From: RI-43 sp033764725 | GTDB taxonomy: Bacteria > Pseudomonadota > Alphaproteobacteria > Caulobacterales > Aquidulcibacteraceae | Assembly: GCA_033764725.1 (NCBI GenBank) | Contig: JANRIR010000096.1 | Coordinates: forward strand, 1-35,473 | Reading direction: 5' to 3' | Length of the DNA stretch: 35,473 nt | Shown: positions 7,361 to 15,374 of the stretch, in pieces | Layout of the letters: the number at the start of each line of letters is the position of its first letter | Numbering within the stretch: position 1 is the first letter of the stretch | Position numbers and translations under genes: made by a program | Notes under the pieces: model-generated | Databases searched by the model: none | Seen by the model: only the letters and a program-made list of their open reading frames with translations | Told to the model about the DNA's origin: nothing

Positions 7361-8431
7361 ATGCCCCGCACGCGCATTTTGCCGGCGATCATGTCCGGCG
7401 GCTCCGGCACCCGGCTGTGGCCGACCTCGACGGAGGCGCGACCCAAGCAATTCCATGCGCTCGGCGGCGCCGCCACGCTCATTCAACAGACCGTCGCACG
7501 CGTGCAAGGCGAAAACGATCGTCTCGCTTTCGCGGCGCCGATCCTGTTGTGCAATTCGCGCCACGCCGCGCTCGTCGAGAGCCAGATGGCCGAGATCGGC
7601 GTCTCGCCGGCGGCCATCGTGCTGGAACCGGAAGGCCGCAACACCGCCGCGACCGCAGCGATCGCCGCGCGCATCGCGCAGGACCTCGATCGCGACGCGC
7701 TCGTGCTGCTCTTGCCCGCCGATCATGTGATCGCCGACGAGGCGGGCTTTCAGGAGGTCATAGCCCGCGCCGCGCCGGCAGCGCGCGAGCGCATCGTCAC
7801 CTTCGGCATCACGCCGTCGCGACCGGAAACGGGATACGGCTACATCAAGGCCGGGGCGGCGCTGCGCGACGGCGTGTACGCCATCGACACGTTCAAAGAG
7901 AAACCGCTGCGCGATGAAGCGCAAGGCTATCTCGACGCCGGCGGCTATTCCTGGAACGCTGGAATGTTCTTGTTTTCGCCAAGCGTCCTCTTGAAGGAGT
8001 TCGACGCCGCCGCCGCCATCCGCGATCGCGCGGTCGCCGCGCTCGAAGCGGCGGCGCGCGACGGTGTCCGCATCGCCTTGCCAGACGCTTTATTCAAGGA
8101 CGTGCCCTCGGCGCCGCTCGACAAGGCGGTGATGGAGAAGACTGCGTTCGGCGCGGTCGCCCCGTGCGACATCGGCTGGGCCGATGTCGGATCATGGTCG
8201 GAAATCTGGCGCCTGACCGACAAGGATGCGGCGGGCAATGTCGTGCTTGGCCCGGCGCTGCTGCATGATGTGAAAAATACGCTCGTGCGCAACGAGAGCG
8301 CGCGCGCCATCGCGCTGGCGGGACTTCAGGACATGATCGTCATCGCCACCGACGAGGCCGTCATGATGCTGCCGCGCGAGCGCGCGCAGGATGTGAAGGC
8401 GCTCTGGGAGATGGCGCAAAAGGCGCGCTAA
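7361..8431 (+). CDS. manC: Mannose-1-phosphate guanylyltransferase (GDP-mannose synthesis)
   Basis: 356-residue nucleotidyltransferase making GDP-mannose from mannose 1-phosphate and GTP in the cytoplasm. It shows MSGGSGTRLWP (11-21) with RPKQF (27-31), the nucleotide-binding and catalytic start of the family, then FKEKP and GYSWNAGMFLF for sugar binding, and a C-terminal IGWADVGSW motif. It ends without the C-terminal cupin mannose-6-phosphate isomerase domain of the ~470-residue bifunctional forms. The start at 7361 is supported by AGAGGTGA just upstream; an open frame from 7283 lacks homology there. GDP-mannose could feed mannosyltransferases or the GDP-sugar dehydratase/aminotransferase further right. 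Its stop overlaps the convergent tkt stop by four bases. Confidence 0.95.
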   Translation: MPRTRILPAIMSGGSGTRLWPTSTEARPKQFHALGGAATLIQQTVARVQGENDRLAFAAPILLCNSRHAALVESQMAEIGVSPAAIVLEPEGRNTAATAAIAARIAQDLDRDALVLLLPADHVIADEAGFQEVIARAAPAARERIVTFGITPSRPETGYGYIKAGAALRDGVYAIDTFKEKPLRDEAQGYLDAGGYSWNAGMFLFSPSVLLKEFDAAAAIRDRAVAALEAAARDGVRIALPDALFKDVPSAPLDKAVMEKTAFGAVAPCDIGWADVGSWSEIWRLTDKDAAGNVVLGPALLHDVKNTLVRNESARAIALAGLQDMIVIATDEAVMMLPRERAQDVKALWEMAQKAR

Positions 8432-10416
8432 GCCAGATCGAGGACCGTCTCGGCGATCGCCTCGGGCGTGATGCCGAAATGGGCGTAGAGATCCTTGGCT
8501 GGCGCGGACGCGCCGAAGCCATGCATGCCGATGAAGGCGTCGAGCCCGAACGCCTCGAACCAGCCTTGCCCGATCGCGGCCTCGACGCCGATGCGGATTT
8601 CATCCTCGTCGCCGAGCAGCCGATCCTGGTAGGCGTCGTCCTGCGCTGCGAACAGCTCGAAACACGGAGCGGAGATGACGCGCGTCGGCACGCCCTTGGC
8701 CTGCAACAGGTCGCGCGCTGCAGCCGCGATCGCGACCTCCGTGCCCGTGGCGATCAGGGCTGCGCGCGCCGGCCCGCCCTGCGCGGGCAAAAGCTCATAG
8801 GCGCCGCGAGCGGACAAATTTTCATCAGCGTTGTTGCGCAAACCTGGAACCGCCTGTCGCGACAGGGCAAGCACGCTCGGCGTCGTCGGCGCGGCAAGCG
8901 CAAGCGCCCAGCACTCCGCCGCCTCCACAGCGTCGCAGGGGCGAAACACGTTCAGATTCGGGATCGCGCGCAGCGCGGCGAGATGCTCCACCGGCTGGTG
9001 TGTCGGCCCATCTTCGCCAAGCCCGATGGAATCGTGCGTCAACACATGGATGACCCGCAAGCCCATCAGCGCCGCAAGCCGGATCGCGGGGCGGGAATAA
9101 TCCGAGAAAACCAGAAATGTTCCGCCATAAGGAACAATCCCGCCATGCAGCGCCATGCCGTTCATCGCCGCCGCCATCGCATGCTCGCGCACGCCATAAT
9201 GCACGTATCGCCCGGCAGGTGTTGCGAAGTCGAAGATGGGGGTGTTCTTCACAAACGTGTTGTTCGAGCCGGTGAGATCGGCCGAACCGCCCATGAGCGC
9301 AGGAAAATCGTTGAACATGGCGTCGAGCGCTGCGCCAGAGGCTGCGCGCGTCGCCAGCGCCGGTTTCTCCGCCGCGACCTTCTTGGCGTGTGCGGACAAC
9401 GCCGCGATGGCCGGCGACGTATCGAGCGCCAGCGCAGCACGAAGCGCGGCGCCCTTCCCGCTGGCCTCGGCGCGCGCCTCCCAATCTTCGCGCGCCGCCT
9501 TGCCGCGCCCGCCAACCGCGCGCCACGCCGCGCGCACATCCTCCGGCACGAAGAACGGCCCCGCCGGCAGACCGAGTGCAGCCTTGGCCGCGGCCAATTC
9601 CTCGGCGCCAAGCGCCTCGCCGTGCGCGGATTTCGTGCCGGCCTTTTTCGGCGCGCCATAACCGATGACGGTTTTCACAGCGATGAGCGTAGGCCGATCA
9701 GATGTTTTCGCCTGACGCAAAGCATCATCGACCGAAGCCGGGTCGTGCCCATCGCACGCCAGCGTGTTCCATCCGGAAGCCTCGAAGCGCTTGCGCTGGT
9801 CGGTCGCGTCGGCCAGCGCCACCGATCCATCGATGGAGATGGAATTGTCGTCCCAGAGCACGATCAGCTTTTCGAGCTTGTGGCGGCCGGCAAGCGCGAT
9901 CGCTTCCTGCGAAACGCCCTCCATCAGGCAACCGTCGCCGGCGATCACATAGGTGAAGTGGTCGATCAGATCGTCGCCGAAACGCGCCCACAAGCTGCGC
10001 TCGCCCATCGCCATCCCCACGGCGGTGGCGAGGCCCTGGCCCAGCGGGCCGGTGGTGGTTTCGATGCCGGCGGCGTGGCCATATTCGGGGTGGCCTGCGG
10101 TCTTTGAGCCCAGCTGGCGGAAGCGCTTGATCTCGTCGAGCGTCATATCGGCGTAGCCGGTCAGATGCAGCAGCGCATAGAGCAGCATCGAGCCGTGGCC
10201 GGCGGACAGCACGAAGCGGTCGCGATCCGGCCAGTCCGGGCGGCTCGGATCGAATTTCAGATGCCGGGCGAACAGCACGGTCGCCGCGTCGGCCATGCCC
10301 ATCGGCATGCCGGGATGGCCCGACTTGGCCGCCTCCACCGCGTCCATCGCCAGCGTTCGGATCGCCCCCGCCATACGCTTGATCGCGGCGGCGTCGAGGG
10401 GTTCGGATTGCGCCAT
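8428..10416 (-). CDS. tkt: Transketolase
   Basis: 662-residue thiamine-diphosphate enzyme of the non-oxidative pentose phosphate pathway. It shows the N-terminal HGSMLLYALLHLTGY segment, the thiamine-diphosphate/metal motif GDGCLMEG (160-167) with Asn191, and GEDGPTHQPVEHLAALRAIPN in the pyrimidine-binding domain; the length is normal. The start is ATG 10416 (MAQSEPLDAAAIKRMAGAIR). It is divergent from transaldolase across a 112-base gap. Transketolase and transaldolase interconvert sedoheptulose 7-phosphate, the precursor for ADP- and GDP-heptoses, which is suggestive beside the hddA/hddC genes, though tkt is also a general housekeeping enzyme. Confidence 0.97.
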   Translation of the reverse strand: MAQSEPLDAAAIKRMAGAIRTLAMDAVEAAKSGHPGMPMGMADAATVLFARHLKFDPSRPDWPDRDRFVLSAGHGSMLLYALLHLTGYADMTLDEIKRFRQLGSKTAGHPEYGHAAGIETTTGPLGQGLATAVGMAMGERSLWARFGDDLIDHFTYVIAGDGCLMEGVSQEAIALAGRHKLEKLIVLWDDNSISIDGSVALADATDQRKRFEASGWNTLACDGHDPASVDDALRQAKTSDRPTLIAVKTVIGYGAPKKAGTKSAHGEALGAEELAAAKAALGLPAGPFFVPEDVRAAWRAVGGRGKAAREDWEARAEASGKGAALRAALALDTSPAIAALSAHAKKVAAEKPALATRAASGAALDAMFNDFPALMGGSADLTGSNNTFVKNTPIFDFATPAGRYVHYGVREHAMAAAMNGMALHGGIVPYGGTFLVFSDYSRPAIRLAALMGLRVIHVLTHDSIGLGEDGPTHQPVEHLAALRAIPNLNVFRPCDAVEAAECWALALAAPTTPSVLALSRQAVPGLRNNADENLSARGAYELLPAQGGPARAALIATGTEVAIAAAARDLLQAKGVPTRVISAPCFELFAAQDDAYQDRLLGDEDEIRIGVEAAIGQGWFEAFGLDAFIGMHGFGASAPAKDLYAHFGITPEAIAETVLDLA

Positions 10417-10528
10417 ATCGCACCATCGCTCCGACTCACGGCACATCCGCCGAGTCTGCGGCCCCTATTGCGGCAAAGCGCCGAGCGCGCCAAGACGCCA
10501 GCGCCGCCGTCGGCAGGAGACCCTCCCC

Positions 10529-11182
10529 ATGCAGATCTTCATCGACAGCGCCGACGCCGCCGAAATCCGCGCCCTGGCCGAGACCGGCCTGGTCGATGGG
10601 GTGACCACCAATCCATCGCTGATCGCCAAGTCCGGCCGCAAATTCGACGAGGCCTTGCGCGAGATTTGCGCCGCCGTGGACGGCCCGATCAGCGCCGAAG
10701 CGGTGGCGACGACGGCCGACGGCATGCTCGCCGAGGGGCGCAAGCTGGCGCAGATCCACGACAATATCGCCATCAAGCTTCCGCTGACGATGGAAGGGCT
10801 GAAGGCCTGTCGCGTGCTGGCCGACGAAGGCCGGCAAGTGAACGTGACCTTGTGCTTCTCCGCCGTGCAGGCGCTCCTGGCCGCGAAAGCCGGCGCGACC
10901 TTCGTCTCGCCGTTCGTGGGCCGCCTGGACGACGGCGCGCAGAACGGCATGGAGCTGATCCGCGAAATCCGCACCATCTATGACAATTACGGCTTCGAGA
11001 CGCAGATCCTGGCGGCGTCGCTGCGCACGGTCGCGCATGTCCGCGACGCCGCCATCGCCGGCGCCGATTGCGCCACCCTGCCGCCGGCGCTGTTCAAAAG
11101 CCTGTTCAAGCACGCGCTGACCGACGCGGGGCTCGAGGCTTTCCTGAAGGACTGGGCCTCGACTGGGCAGACGATCCTTTAG
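10529..11182 (+). CDS. tal: Transaldolase, short TalC/FSA type
   Basis: 217-residue single-domain TIM-barrel transaldolase of the MipB/TalC/fructose-6-phosphate aldolase group. It shows the N-terminal MQIFIDSADAAEIR, GVTTNPSLIAKSG, the Schiff-base lysine in IKLPLTMEGLKA (Lys83), VNVTLCFSAVQALLAAKAGA and FVSPFVGRLDD. AGGAGA eight bases upstream fixes the ATG at 10529. It transfers dihydroxyacetone units in the pentose phosphate pathway; sequence alone does not separate transaldolase from fructose-6-phosphate aldolase. It is divergent from tkt, and its TAG overlaps the stop of the convergent glycosyltransferase. Confidence 0.95.
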   Translation: MQIFIDSADAAEIRALAETGLVDGVTTNPSLIAKSGRKFDEALREICAAVDGPISAEAVATTADGMLAEGRKLAQIHDNIAIKLPLTMEGLKACRVLADEGRQVNVTLCFSAVQALLAAKAGATFVSPFVGRLDDGAQNGMELIREIRTIYDNYGFETQILAASLRTVAHVRDAAIAGADCATLPPALFKSLFKHALTDAGLEAFLKDWASTGQTIL

Positions 11183-12087
11183 GGTCGGCGCATCGCGGCG
11201 CGGCGACGCAGGCTCCAGGGCGCAGTCAATATCCAGGGCAAGGCCAGCGCCATCGCCTCGGCCTGCAATTTGTCCCAGGGACCACGCGCAAATTTGCGGA
11301 AATAGCGCGCATAGCCGGCCGCCTTGTGGCGCTCGACCACCGCGGCGGGCGCATCCGACGTCGCGCCGCGATGCCGGCCGCACGCCCGCGGATCGAACCA
11401 CACGGCGCCACCCGCCTCGGCGGCGCGGCGGCATAGGTCCATATCCTCGAGGTGCAGAAAATAGCCCTCATCGAAGCCGCCGAGCGCCTCGAAGCCCGCA
11501 CGCGTCAGACACATCAAAGCGCCGCTGACCGCGCCGACCCGGATCGGCCCGGGCGGCGGCGGATCGCGTTCTCGATACGGAGAGCGAAAAACCGGCCCGA
11601 AGCGCTCGAGCCTGGTCAAGCCCGAGAACGCGACGAAGGCCGACCAGGGCGTGACCACGTCGCGCCGAGCGCCGCGCTGCTCGCGTCCGGCGTCGTCGAG
11701 CAGGCGGCCGCCCGCGACGCAGGGCTGCGGGCCGCGCGCGGCGGTCCCGGCCAATGCGGCGGCGGCGCCGACGTCAAGAACGAGATCGGGGTTGACGAAC
11801 AGGAGATGCGCAGCGCCGGGCGCCGCGGCCGCCCCCAGATTGCAGCCGCGCGCAAAACCGACATTGCCGTGCCCAGTCAGGAGCTTGGCCTTCGGCCACG
11901 CGGCCGCCCGATCGCGCAAGGCAGACTCTACATCCGGCGGGTTGCCGTTATCGACCACCACCACGTGCGTGATCGCGGCGTCGCCCGCCAGCGCATCGAG
12001 GCAGTCGAAGAGCACCGGCCCGGTACGATAGGTGACCACAATCGCCGCGATAGCGGCTGCGTCTGGTAGTGAGGCGGCTTGCGCCAT
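11179..12087 (-). CDS. Family 2 glycosyltransferase
   Basis: 302-residue GT-A-fold enzyme related to rhamnosyltransferases. Motifs are AIVVTYRTG, VVVVDNGN, the conserved GHGNVGFARGCNLG, LLFVNPDLVL and, in the acceptor-binding half, ALGGFDEGYFLHLEDMDLC with the ED-D motif. A hydrophobic/cationic C-terminus (LALPWILTAPWSLRRR) may bind the membrane. It would add a sugar to the surface glycan; donor unknown. It follows the small membrane-protein gene by 17 bases and is probably co-transcribed with it. The stop shares four bases with the transaldolase stop. Confidence 0.87.
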   Translation of the reverse strand: MAQAASLPDAAAIAAIVVTYRTGPVLFDCLDALAGDAAITHVVVVDNGNPPDVESALRDRAAAWPKAKLLTGHGNVGFARGCNLGAAAAPGAAHLLFVNPDLVLDVGAAAALAGTAARGPQPCVAGGRLLDDAGREQRGARRDVVTPWSAFVAFSGLTRLERFGPVFRSPYRERDPPPPGPIRVGAVSGALMCLTRAGFEALGGFDEGYFLHLEDMDLCRRAAEAGGAVWFDPRACGRHRGATSDAPAAVVERHKAAGYARYFRKFARGPWDKLQAEAMALALPWILTAPWSLRRRAAMRRP

Positions 12088-12104
12088 GCGCGCAGCGGCG
12101 GCGA

Positions 12105-12452
12105 TCAGCCGCCTTCGGCGACCCAGCTCGACATGCGGGCCGCCGCCACGGCGGCGCGACGGTCGTCGCGGGCGAGCCTGGCCTCGGCTTCGGCGAGTTG
12201 CGCCTCGATTGCACGCAGATCGTCCGCCGTCATCGCGTCGAACGTGGCGCGAACGGGGAACAGGTCGGGCTCGACGATGGCCACGGGCTGCGAGGCAGCG
12301 GCCTTGCTGGTCTGCAGGTGCGGGGCGAGCACGCCCAGCGTCATGGCCGCGACGCCGGTCGCCAGGCTGCCCAACACGATGCCCAGCGCGGACGCCCGCG
12401 CCTTCGGGGCGACGCCGCTTTTGCCGTTCTTGTTGTTGTTTTCTTCAGACAT
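12105..12452 (-). CDS. Small single-pass membrane protein with C-terminal coiled coil
   Basis: 115 residues, unknown function. The N-terminus is polar (MSEENNNKNGKSG). One hydrophobic helix spans about residues 30-50 (ALGIVLGSLATGVAAMTLGVL), followed by a linker and a charged coiled-coil-like segment (DDLRAIEAQLAEAEARLARDD) ending near SSW. This layout and wording resemble the second half of the TIR-like paralogue A (AELAAVQQRLAEAQTRLEA, then DSW), but no TIR-like domain is present. ATG 12452 is chosen over 12545 because GAGAGGCGACG precedes it. It is likely in an operon with the downstream glycosyltransferase and divergent from galU. Confidence 0.72.
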   Translation of the reverse strand: MSEENNNKNGKSGVAPKARASALGIVLGSLATGVAAMTLGVLAPHLQTSKAAASQPVAIVEPDLFPVRATFDAMTADDLRAIEAQLAEAEARLARDDRRAAVAAARMSSWVAEGG

Positions 12453-12600
12453 CGTCGCCTCTCGAGGGCCGTATATAGGGTAGCCGAAACCTGTTGAAAG
12501 ACCGTCTATCGTCGCAGGCGGTTTTTGACTCGTGACGCCTGTCACGCCATCACAACCGCCCGCCGCCTAGGCGGTTTTGCGGCTTTTTCGGGGGACGAGC
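12453..12600. promoter_or_regulatory. Divergent promoter region with inverted repeat before galU
   Basis: The 148-base gap between the small membrane-protein gene and galU contains AACCGCC/GGCGGTT arms at about 12554-12576, about 25 bases before the galU start, and a further copy of GGCGGTTTTTG further left. A CTATAT-like -10 element for the leftward gene is visible near 12470-12480 on the minus strand, without a good -35. The inverted repeat could be a leader hairpin or operator for galU. Confidence 0.3.
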
Positions 12601-13515
12601 GTGACCGGATCGATGTCCAGCCCACGACGTGTGCGCAAGGCGGTTCTGCCTGTGGCCGGCTTTGGCACCCGGGTTCTCCCGGCGACCAAGGCCATTCCCA
12701 AGGAATTGCTGCCGGTCTTCGACCGGCCCGCGATCCAGTACGTGGTCGACGAGGCGCTGGATGCGGGCATCGAACACATCGTGTTCGTCACGGGACGCGG
12801 CAAAGGCGCAATCGAAGATTATTTCGATCGCGCCTTCGAACTTGAAGCCGCCTTGCAGGCGAAAAACAAGACCGATCTGCTCGACGCCCTCGGCAAGACG
12901 CTGCGTCCCCCGGGCGCGATGAGCTTCGTGCGCCAGCAGGGCGCGCTGGGGCTCGGCCATGCGGTGTGGTGCGCACGCGACATCGTCGGCGACGAACCTT
13001 TCGCCGTACTCCTGCCCGACATGCTGATGATGGGCAGCCCGCCCTGCCTGTCGCAAATGATGGCGGCTTATGGCGCGGTCGGCGGCAATCTGGTCGCGGT
13101 CGAGCCGACTGACGCCCCGTCGGGCTATGGCGTCATCGATCCCGTATCGCGTGAAGGTCGTCTTCTGCGCATGAAAGGCATGGTGGAGAAGCCCAAGCCG
13201 GGCACAGAGCCCTCCAACCTCTTCATCTCCGGCCGATACATTCTGCAGCCCGAAATCTTTCAGCTTCTGGAGAACCAGCCGCGCGGCGCCGGCGGCGAGA
13301 TCCAATTGACCGATTCTATGGCGCGCCTGATGGAGACGCAAACGTTCCACGCCTTCGAGTTCGAAGGCCGCTCCTACGATTGCGGCGACAAGATCGGCTA
13401 TCTCGAGGCGGTCGCGGCGTTCGCGCTGGTCAACGCCGCGCAGCATGGCGAGGCGCGCGCGATGCTGGAGCGCACTTTAGCGGACCCTGCCTTGCGCGAC
13501 ATCGTCGGGAAATAG
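12601..13515 (+). CDS. galU: UTP-glucose-1-phosphate uridylyltransferase
   Basis: 304-residue nucleotidyltransferase making UDP-glucose from UTP and glucose 1-phosphate. It shows AVLPVAGFGTRVLPATKAIPKE (about 14-35) at the active site, a nucleotide-binding segment GALGLGHAVWCARD, LLPDMLM, the YGVID/MVEKPKPG region and a C-terminal DCGDKIGYLEA. A GTG at 12601 is preferred as start because GGGGGA lies five bases before it; an internal ATG at 12613 is the alternative. UDP-glucose feeds glycan and other envelope sugars. Its 3' end overlaps the convergent hddC gene by 39 bases. Confidence 0.96.
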   Translation: MTGSMSSPRRVRKAVLPVAGFGTRVLPATKAIPKELLPVFDRPAIQYVVDEALDAGIEHIVFVTGRGKGAIEDYFDRAFELEAALQAKNKTDLLDALGKTLRPPGAMSFVRQQGALGLGHAVWCARDIVGDEPFAVLLPDMLMMGSPPCLSQMMAAYGAVGGNLVAVEPTDAPSGYGVIDPVSREGRLLRMKGMVEKPKPGTEPSNLFISGRYILQPEIFQLLENQPRGAGGEIQLTDSMARLMETQTFHAFEFEGRSYDCGDKIGYLEAVAAFALVNAAQHGEARAMLERTLADPALRDIVGK

Positions 13516-14217
13516 GCTTGGCAGATCGGTGCGCGCCAGCGCGAGCGTATCTGGCAACCCGATATCAATGAAATAGCCGTCGAACGCCGCGCCCGCGAGC
13601 CTGTCGGCTGCGGCCAGCTTCGGAAACACATCCGCCTCGATCGAGCACGGCTCTGGGCCGATCGCGTCGAGCACTTCGCGGCGCAGCAGATAGAGTCCGG
13701 CGGAGATCAGCGCCGGCCCCTTGAGATCGGTTTGCTTCTCGCGAAAGCGAACGATCCGCCCATCGACGCAATCGACTACGCCATAGCGCGCGGGATCGTC
13801 GATCGTCCGCAGCGCCAAGGCGCCGACATCGCCGGCGCGCATCGTCTTTCCCAGAGCCTGGGGATCGACGTCGAACAATGAATCGCCGTTGAGCATGAAG
13901 AAAAGCTGTGCAAGCGCCGGCGCGGCGAGCGCCAGGGCCCCGCCGGTGCCGGCGGGCGCGTCTTCCCGCAGCACCACAATGCGCGCCTCGCCCACGCTGG
14001 CGCCGGCGTAACGCTGCTCGACCAGCGCGCCGAGATGGCCAGCCAGCAGCACGCAGTGACGCACGCCACGGCGCGCGAGCCGGCCAAGCAGAATATCCAG
14101 AAACGCAACGCCCGGCGCGATCTCCACCAACGGCTTGGGCACGTCCTTTGCGAGCGCTCCAAGTCGGGTTCCACGCCCGCCCACGAGGATGACGGCTTGT
14201 TCTATTTCGGCGCCCAT
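13477..14217 (-). CDS. hddC: D-glycero-D-manno-heptose 1-phosphate guanylyltransferase-like (HddC)
   Basis: 246-residue nucleotidyltransferase. It shows LVGGRGTRLG (11-20) with KDVPKPL (24-30), LNGDSLFDVD (about 109-118, metal-binding Asp), RYGVVD, FREKQ, GLYLLRREVLD and a terminal YFIDIGLPD motif, the pattern of HddC from the GDP-heptose pathway. The expected reaction is GTP + D-glycero-alpha-D-manno-heptose 1-phosphate to GDP-heptose, in the cytoplasm. AAAGGAGACGGA directly precedes the ATG. The divergent neighbour is an HddA-like kinase, which supports heptose over mannose or glucose as substrate. No CBS domain is fused to this enzyme. Confidence 0.8.
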   Translation of the reverse strand: MGAEIEQAVILVGGRGTRLGALAKDVPKPLVEIAPGVAFLDILLGRLARRGVRHCVLLAGHLGALVEQRYAGASVGEARIVVLREDAPAGTGGALALAAPALAQLFFMLNGDSLFDVDPQALGKTMRAGDVGALALRTIDDPARYGVVDCVDGRIVRFREKQTDLKGPALISAGLYLLRREVLDAIGPEPCSIEADVFPKLAAADRLAGAAFDGYFIDIGLPDTLALARTDLPSLFPDDVAQGRVR

Positions 14218-14336
14218 TCCGTCTCCTTTCGCCGCGAGGCGGCCCGCCTGGCCGCGCCGGGCGCGATTATTCCGGGTTGCAATCGCCGCGCCGACAAGGT
14301 GAACATCCTACAAGGGCCTGGGGGAAGGGGCGGCCA

Positions 14337-15374
14337 GTGATTATTGTGCGAACGCCCCTGCGCGTCTCCTTTTTTGGCGGCGGCACCGACCACCCCGCCT
14401 GGCTGCGCCGCGGCGAGCGCGGCGGCGTGCTGTCAACCACGATCGACAAATACGTTTATGTGCAGCTGCGAAAACTGCCGGCGGTGTTCGACTTCAACTA
14501 TCGCGTGGCCTGGGGCAAGCTGGAAGAGGTGCAGTCCGTTTCCGAAATCCAACACCCGGTGGTGCGGACGGTGCTCGAGCATTACGGCGCCGATGACGAG
14601 AGCGGCTATGAGGTGATCTACAACGCCGACTTGCCGTCGCGGTCCGGCCTGGGCTCGAGCTCCTCGTTTACCGTCTCCATGCTGCACGCCTTTCTCGGCG
14701 ATCATGGCCGCCTCTGCTCGAAGCGCTTCCTGGCGAGCGAAGCCATTCGCGTCGAACAGGAATTGTTGCGTGAACCGGTCGGCTGCCAGGATCAGGTGGC
14801 GGCCGCCTATGGCGGGTTCAACCGCATCGAGTTCGACGCAAGCGGCGATTTCACGGTGAACCCCGTGCGCTTGAGCACAGCCCGACGAACGGCGCTGGAA
14901 TCGCACTTGATGATGTTCTTCACCGGCTTCATCCGCTCCGCCAGCGCCGTGGAGGCGACGAAAATCGATTCCATGGACGCACGGACGACCGAATTGCGCA
15001 CGCTCTACGCGTTGGCCGATCAAGGCCAAAACCTGCTTGAACTGGAAACCGCGCCGATCGAAGAGTTCGGCGCGCTGTTGGATGACGCCTGGCGGAACAA
15101 GAGACGGCTTTCGGATTCGGTCTCCAACGATTCGATCGACGCCGCCTACGAGGCGGCGCGCGCAGCTGGCGCGATCGGCGGCAAACTGCTCGGCGCCGGC
15201 GGGGGCGGCTTCCTGCTGATCTTCGCGCCGCCGGAAGCGCAGGCGCGCGTGCGCGCAGCGCTGCAACCCTTCGTGCACGTGCCGTTCTGCACTGAACGCG
15301 AAGGCGCATCGGTCGTGCTGTATGCGCCCGAACTCGACCGGAACTACGAAACCTCCGTGGCGCGGATGCGCTGA
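14337..15374 (+). CDS. hddA: GHMP kinase, D-glycero-D-manno-heptose 7-phosphate kinase-like (HddA)
   Basis: 345-residue GHMP-fold sugar kinase expected to phosphorylate C1 of heptose 7-phosphate. Motif 1 is VRTPLRVSFFGGGTD (4-18), motif 2 the ATP-binding SRSGLGSSSS (101-110), then VGCQDQVAAAYGGFNRIEF, and motif 3 GGKLLGAGGGGF (281-292). The start is GTG 14337, just after a GGAAGGGG stretch; the frame upstream to 14277 is not family-like. Its TGA overlaps the ATG of the aminotransferase gene (TGATG at 15372-15376), indicating translational coupling. The partners GmhA and GmhB needed for the full GDP-heptose route are not in the window. Confidence 0.83.
   Translation: MIIVRTPLRVSFFGGGTDHPAWLRRGERGGVLSTTIDKYVYVQLRKLPAVFDFNYRVAWGKLEEVQSVSEIQHPVVRTVLEHYGADDESGYEVIYNADLPSRSGLGSSSSFTVSMLHAFLGDHGRLCSKRFLASEAIRVEQELLREPVGCQDQVAAAYGGFNRIEFDASGDFTVNPVRLSTARRTALESHLMMFFTGFIRSASAVEATKIDSMDARTTELRTLYALADQGQNLLELETAPIEEFGALLDDAWRNKRRLSDSVSNDSIDAAYEAARAAGAIGGKLLGAGGGGFLLIFAPPEAQARVRAALQPFVHVPFCTEREGASVVLYAPELDRNYETSVARMR

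Noticed and set aside
8479..10107. 542-residue plus-strand open frame inside transketolase
   Set aside because: Exact antisense of a transketolase with all thiamine-diphosphate motifs; Arg-rich shadow.
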